Shown here: positions 60,629 to 64,000 of the stretch, in pieces | Numbering within the stretch: the first letter of the stretch is position 1 | Layout of the letters: every line of letters begins with the position of its first letter | Assembly: GCA_050258815.1 (NCBI GenBank) | Contig: JBLMZM010000176.1 | Span: forward strand, 21,095-85,094 | Origin: JAAXKN01 sp050258815 | Lineage (GTDB): Bacteria; Bacteroidota; Ignavibacteria; Ignavibacteriales; SURF-24 | Reading direction: 5' to 3' | DNA: 64,000 bases | Made by a program: the position numbers and the translations under genes | Notes under the pieces: model-generated | Databases searched by the model: none | Told to the model about the DNA's origin: nothing | Seen by the model: the letters and a program-made list of their open reading frames with translations, nothing else

Positions 60629-63600
60629 TCATTTCAGCAATAACATTCTAATAGTCCTCACAACACTGCCTGCCCTGAGCCTGCAGATATATACTCCTGA
60701 ACTCAGGCTTTTGCCCTCAAACTTCACTCTGTGATGCCCGGCATTCTGCTGCTTGTCTACAAGAGTCTCAACCTCACGCCCAAGCATGTCATATACTTTC
60801 AGATCAACGTATGCCTGTTGAGGAAGGTCATAACTTATCATGGTTGAGGGATTAAAAGGATTGGGATAATTTGAGTGAAGCACCGGATATTCAGGCAGCC
60901 TTGTATCATCAATTCCGTGGTTATTACCGGGAGTAATCCAGTCACCCACAGCAAAGGCAGGCTCAAGGAGCCATTCAGTTGTACTGCCATCAGTATTCAG
61001 CAGCATAATTTTCAGGTCAATTCCTGTTGAATCCTCGCCCGTAAGTTCATCAAGCATATAAATATATTCGGGTCCCGTAATTTTATTCCCACTCCTCCAC
61101 TCAGGCGCAATCTCTTTCCATTTGTCCGACGAGCTCTTCTTCAGACAAACCCTTGTTGATTCAGGAAGAAGATTTGTACTATTTACAGAAAACCTCAGCT
61201 TCACGCTTTTGCCCTTCCCGATACTGCTGATGGCAGCTCCCGTGGAATCAATTATACTTAAGCTGTTAAACGAAGGGGGTCCGGCGATGGATTTATCCAC
61301 TTCAAAAACAGAAGTAAGAGTTGCCCTTCCCCATGTTCCTGCGACCAGATAATTATTGTTGCTCATTACTAATTTGCATCTTCCGGCAGAAGCGCTGAAC
61401 GGGCGGAAGTCAGACAGCCTGCCTGCAGTTATAATATCATCCCTGCTGTCATAAACAGCATAACTGGCTTTATATCTGTCATACTCCCGTTGTTCATGCA
61501 TCTGGCCGAAGAATGAAGCAGTTAAAGAAACAGTATAATCTTCTTTCCTGCTGAAGAGGAACCTAAGGGATGGATAGACGGCACCATCACCAAAGTTCAT
61601 TGTACCGTTATTGGGAGAGTAACAAATCCCCGGAGGCTCCTCGAACAGATAGCAACCGATACTGTCCTCCCTGGTCCTGAACAGGTAAGACTCAAACCAT
61701 GTTTCCGAACCCGCAAAAGCGCATATTGAGGTAGTGAATCCATATGACTTATCACTTTCCGGCGTGATAAAGAGCTCTCCCTTCCATTTTCTGTCAGTGA
61801 TATAATCATCCCGGGCTAAAGAGCTGAGTATGGAGTTCTGTGTCCTGATGCAATGATAAACCATCGCACGTACACCGTCCATACGGGGTGGGAGTGTAAT
61901 CCCGATATTCTGCCTGAGGAAGTCCCTGGGAGAGTTTCTTAACCGTACCCCTTCGTTCATTCCCGTCATTACAGGATACTGAACAACCCAGATCTTCTTT
62001 TCTTCATTAGGGCTTTGCCGGAACTGTCCTGCACACACTGTAACTGCAGCGGGAACAGATGATGTTCTGATTACATCCTGGTTCTTAAAGCTGTATATGT
62101 GTGCATCATCGCCTGCATTATCAGGCAAGACAAAGATGAGGCTGTTGAGGGTATTATTAAAATCAGAAAGCTTCCTGCCCCTGTCGTCCACGCCCTCAAA
62201 CAGCATCTGCTTTGTGGCCTCATCGAAGTTTATCTGCATGGTCCTGCTGCCTTGAATCTCCACCTGATCCATGAAGATGAATGAATATTCATTTTTCCCA
62301 TCTGCAGGCGTCACATTAGTAAAATACATAAGGAATTTTCCCTTTGGCATCAATAATTCCATTCTGCGATAGTCTCCCGATATCCAGGCATTTTGGGGAT
62401 AGAATGACTTGTCCCTGCCCTTAATTGTAAAGAAGGAAAAAGGTTTATCAAATTCGATTGATAGAATGGGTGACTTTACAAAGGCCCAGGGCAGCCTGAG
62501 CCTTTCCTGTGGGGAATATAAGGTAACGAATCCTCCGTATGAAACAGTATTATTCGATTCGGGTATTATATTATTATCAACACTCAGTGTAAAAACAACC
62601 CGCTGTGATTCACCCGGCTGAAGGATGAATGTTTCGGGATAAGCCAGGAGTTTAATTCCGTTGAAGATTCCGCTTACAGACACAGTATATTTCCTGCTTT
62701 GCCTGCTTTTGTTCGAGATAAGGACCGTATCATTTTTTCTCCAGTCATGCTCACGGTCATCATCAACACCGAAGCTTATCTGTGAGGGTTCTGAAAAAGT
62801 AGTTGCTGAGGCTGCCTTCAGAGCGTCAATTCTACCAGAGCCCTGCAACATTACGTTAAGAGCAATATCTTTTGCAGAGCTCACTATGGCAGATTTAATC
62901 CGGGCGGGTGACCAGTCCTTATGCATATGCTTTAGCAGCGCACATACGCCAGCAACGTGAGGGCACGCCATTGAGGTACCGCTTGACTTTGTATAACCTC
63001 CTCCGGCTGAAGTTGAGGTTACATCCACTCCCGGGGCCAGGACGTCCGGCTTGATGAAGTATTCTCTTTTAACCGGACCTCCGGATGAAAAGCCGGCCAG
63101 CCCGTCTTGCTTATCTGAAGCTCCGGCAGTAATTGCGAGCCCGGCACAGGCCGGAGTGCCAATCGAATAATAACCAGAGTTATTTCCGGCTGATACACAT
63201 ACAACTACTCCGAGTCTTACTGCATTATTAACCGCTTCAGCCATGGGGCCATCCGGGCCTCCGCCAGGAGAGCCTAAGCTCATATTTACTACATCCACCC
63301 TGTCACCGAAATCATTGTCACTATTTGGATCAACTGCTCTTTCAATGCCTGCAATAATATCGCTCTCCTGTCCTGCACCATAGGAATTTAGGACCTTAAA
63401 GACCATAATTAGTGATTTCGGGGCTACTCCCTTTAGCGTCCGCCCATTAGCAGAAATAATGCCGGCTACTATGGTACCATGCCCGTTGTTGTCGCCCAGG
63501 TCATCTGAATTATTTACAAAATCATATCCGCCAATTACCTTATAACCCTTTCCAATCCCTCCACCAAGATCCGGGTGCATATAGTCAACACCCGTATCCA

Positions 63601-64000
63601 GAATGCCGACAACGATGCTGTCTCCCTGATCACCATACTTATACCATACAGAGTCGGCCTTTATGAGTCTGACAGTCTGATCCAGGTCAATTTTAACCTT
63701 CTCTTCCAGGCGTATTTTTTTTACGTACGGCAGGGCAGATATTGAATAAAACAGCGCCCTGGGTATCTTGTACCCTGCCCCGTTAAAAAGCTTATAGAAT
63801 TCCCTTTTCTTTTGAGGAGCCTCAGGAGTAAGGCCATAGGCCTTGCATGCATTCAAATGCAAGGCCAGGATATCGGCCGAAAGCTGCCTCTGCGCTGCAT
63901 TATAAGAGGCGGGAGCTGTTTTATAAAGGCCCGGCTTATACATTACCGCACAGAGAGGGGCATCTTTGAGTTCAATAATCACGTCAATCATTTCAGCCAT
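60629..64000 (-). CDS. Subtilisin-like serine protease (S8) with type IX sorting domain, N-terminus outside the window
   Basis: 1124 codons incl. stop are visible, and the gene continues past the right edge, since no signal peptide is seen. In window numbering, a prodomain (1-105, VIIELKDAPLC) precedes the catalytic domain with Asp135 (VGILDTGVDY), His174 (NNGHGTIVAG) and Ser343 (SSGTSMACPHVAG). A long beta-rich region (about 400-1030) follows, with VIVxVxLSV-like and Ig-like parts. The C-terminus is a sorting domain opening LHSNYPNPFNPSTMISYDL. It is a surface or extracellular protease. Together with the endonuclease and propeller proteins it shows that a type IX secretion system operates. 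Confidence 0.92.
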   Translation of the reverse strand: MAEMIDVIIELKDAPLCAVMYKPGLYKTAPASYNAAQRQLSADILALHLNACKAYGLTPEAPQKKREFYKLFNGAGYKIPRALFYSISALPYVKKIRLEEKVKIDLDQTVRLIKADSVWYKYGDQGDSIVVGILDTGVDYMHPDLGGGIGKGYKVIGGYDFVNNSDDLGDNNGHGTIVAGIISANGRTLKGVAPKSLIMVFKVLNSYGAGQESDIIAGIERAVDPNSDNDFGDRVDVVNMSLGSPGGGPDGPMAEAVNNAVRLGVVVCVSAGNNSGYYSIGTPACAGLAITAGASDKQDGLAGFSSGGPVKREYFIKPDVLAPGVDVTSTSAGGGYTKSSGTSMACPHVAGVCALLKHMHKDWSPARIKSAIVSSAKDIALNVMLQGSGRIDALKAASATTFSEPSQISFGVDDDREHDWRKNDTVLISNKSRQSRKYTVSVSGIFNGIKLLAYPETFILQPGESQRVVFTLSVDNNIIPESNNTVSYGGFVTLYSPQERLRLPWAFVKSPILSIEFDKPFSFFTIKGRDKSFYPQNAWISGDYRRMELLMPKGKFLMYFTNVTPADGKNEYSFIFMDQVEIQGSRTMQINFDEATKQMLFEGVDDRGRKLSDFNNTLNSLIFVLPDNAGDDAHIYSFKNQDVIRTSSVPAAVTVCAGQFRQSPNEEKKIWVVQYPVMTGMNEGVRLRNSPRDFLRQNIGITLPPRMDGVRAMVYHCIRTQNSILSSLARDDYITDRKWKGELFITPESDKSYGFTTSICAFAGSETWFESYLFRTREDSIGCYLFEEPPGICYSPNNGTMNFGDGAVYPSLRFLFSRKEDYTVSLTASFFGQMHEQREYDRYKASYAVYDSRDDIITAGRLSDFRPFSASAGRCKLVMSNNNYLVAGTWGRATLTSVFEVDKSIAGPPSFNSLSIIDSTGAAISSIGKGKSVKLRFSVNSTNLLPESTRVCLKKSSSDKWKEIAPEWRSGNKITGPEYIYMLDELTGEDSTGIDLKIMLLNTDGSTTEWLLEPAFAVGDWITPGNNHGIDDTRLPEYPVLHSNYPNPFNPSTMISYDLPQQAYVDLKVYDMLGREVETLVDKQQNAGHHRVKFEGKSLSSGVYICRLRAGSVVRTIRMLLLK

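Noticed and set aside
1..64000. CRISPR arrays, tRNA or rRNA genes, transposases, phage genes
   Set aside because: No regularly spaced repeats, cloverleaf-like segments, ribosomal sequence, terminal inverted repeats or transposase motifs were seen by eye on either strand.

Overview
The window looks like chromosome from a bacterium of the Bacteroidota/Chlorobiota side, most likely an Ignavibacteria-type organism. This rests on three secreted proteins ending in the NYPNPxNPxx-type C-terminal sorting domain used with type IX secretion, on Bacteroidota-style promoter elements (TTG - 20 bp - TAnnTTTG), and on the mix of quinol-type nitric oxide reductase, membrane pyrophosphatase and energy-sensing regulators. 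The taxon is an inference. No rRNA, tRNA, CRISPR array, insertion sequence, integrase or phage gene was seen, and base composition looks even, so this reads as ordinary chromosome rather than an island.

Layout. 1-6.2 kb: start of a UbiA-like prenyltransferase (cut by the window edge), an MFS drug exporter, NhaA antiporter, YchJ-like SEC-C protein, YitT membrane protein and a TrmA-like RNA methyltransferase with an unusual hexapeptide-repeat tail. 6.2-15.2 kb: a sensory block on the minus strand (CheW, two chemoreceptors, a CheY-like regulator, a LytTR regulator and a four-PAS histidine kinase), without CheA. 15.5-24.3 kb: L-serine dehydratase, a secreted endonuclease I, a YidB-like protein, a large uncharacterised protein with FMN-barrel-like motifs, a DUF6064 membrane protein and a secreted TPR protein. 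24.5-30.7 kb: a heavy-metal RND efflux operon led by a small secreted protein. 30.8-35.2 kb: quinol nitric oxide reductase with an FNR/DNR-type box, a Crp/Fnr regulator, a REC-PAS protein and a DUF2892 peptide. 35.3-50.2 kb: proton pyrophosphatase, amino-acid permease, a DUF4139 / small membrane protein / SNase-like trio, a serine hydrolase, an SDR-ALDH-glycosyltransferase series, dienelactone hydrolase and a DUF554 protein. 50.4-58.9 kb: an outer-membrane porin and a six-gene minus-strand module (adaptor, ABC ATPase, two FtsX-type permeases, NtrC-type regulator, histidine kinase). 59-64 kb: two secreted proteins with sorting domains, the last a subtilase cut by the right edge.

The most notable regulatory finding is upstream of the MacAB-like ABC export operon: a near-consensus sigma-54 promoter (58857-58872) with a 12+12 bp dyad centred about 96 bp upstream of the predicted start site (58929-58955). 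The same gene series encodes an NtrC-family activator and its kinase, which suggests a self-contained, sigma-54-driven envelope-stress or efflux circuit. The second is a perfect TTGAC-N4-GTCAA box placed where a class II activator should sit (-41.5) relative to a TAACTTTG element before the nitric oxide reductase gene. The next gene upstream encodes a Crp/Fnr protein with an FNR-type recognition helix but without the FNR iron-sulfur cysteines, as expected of a DNR-like NO sensor.
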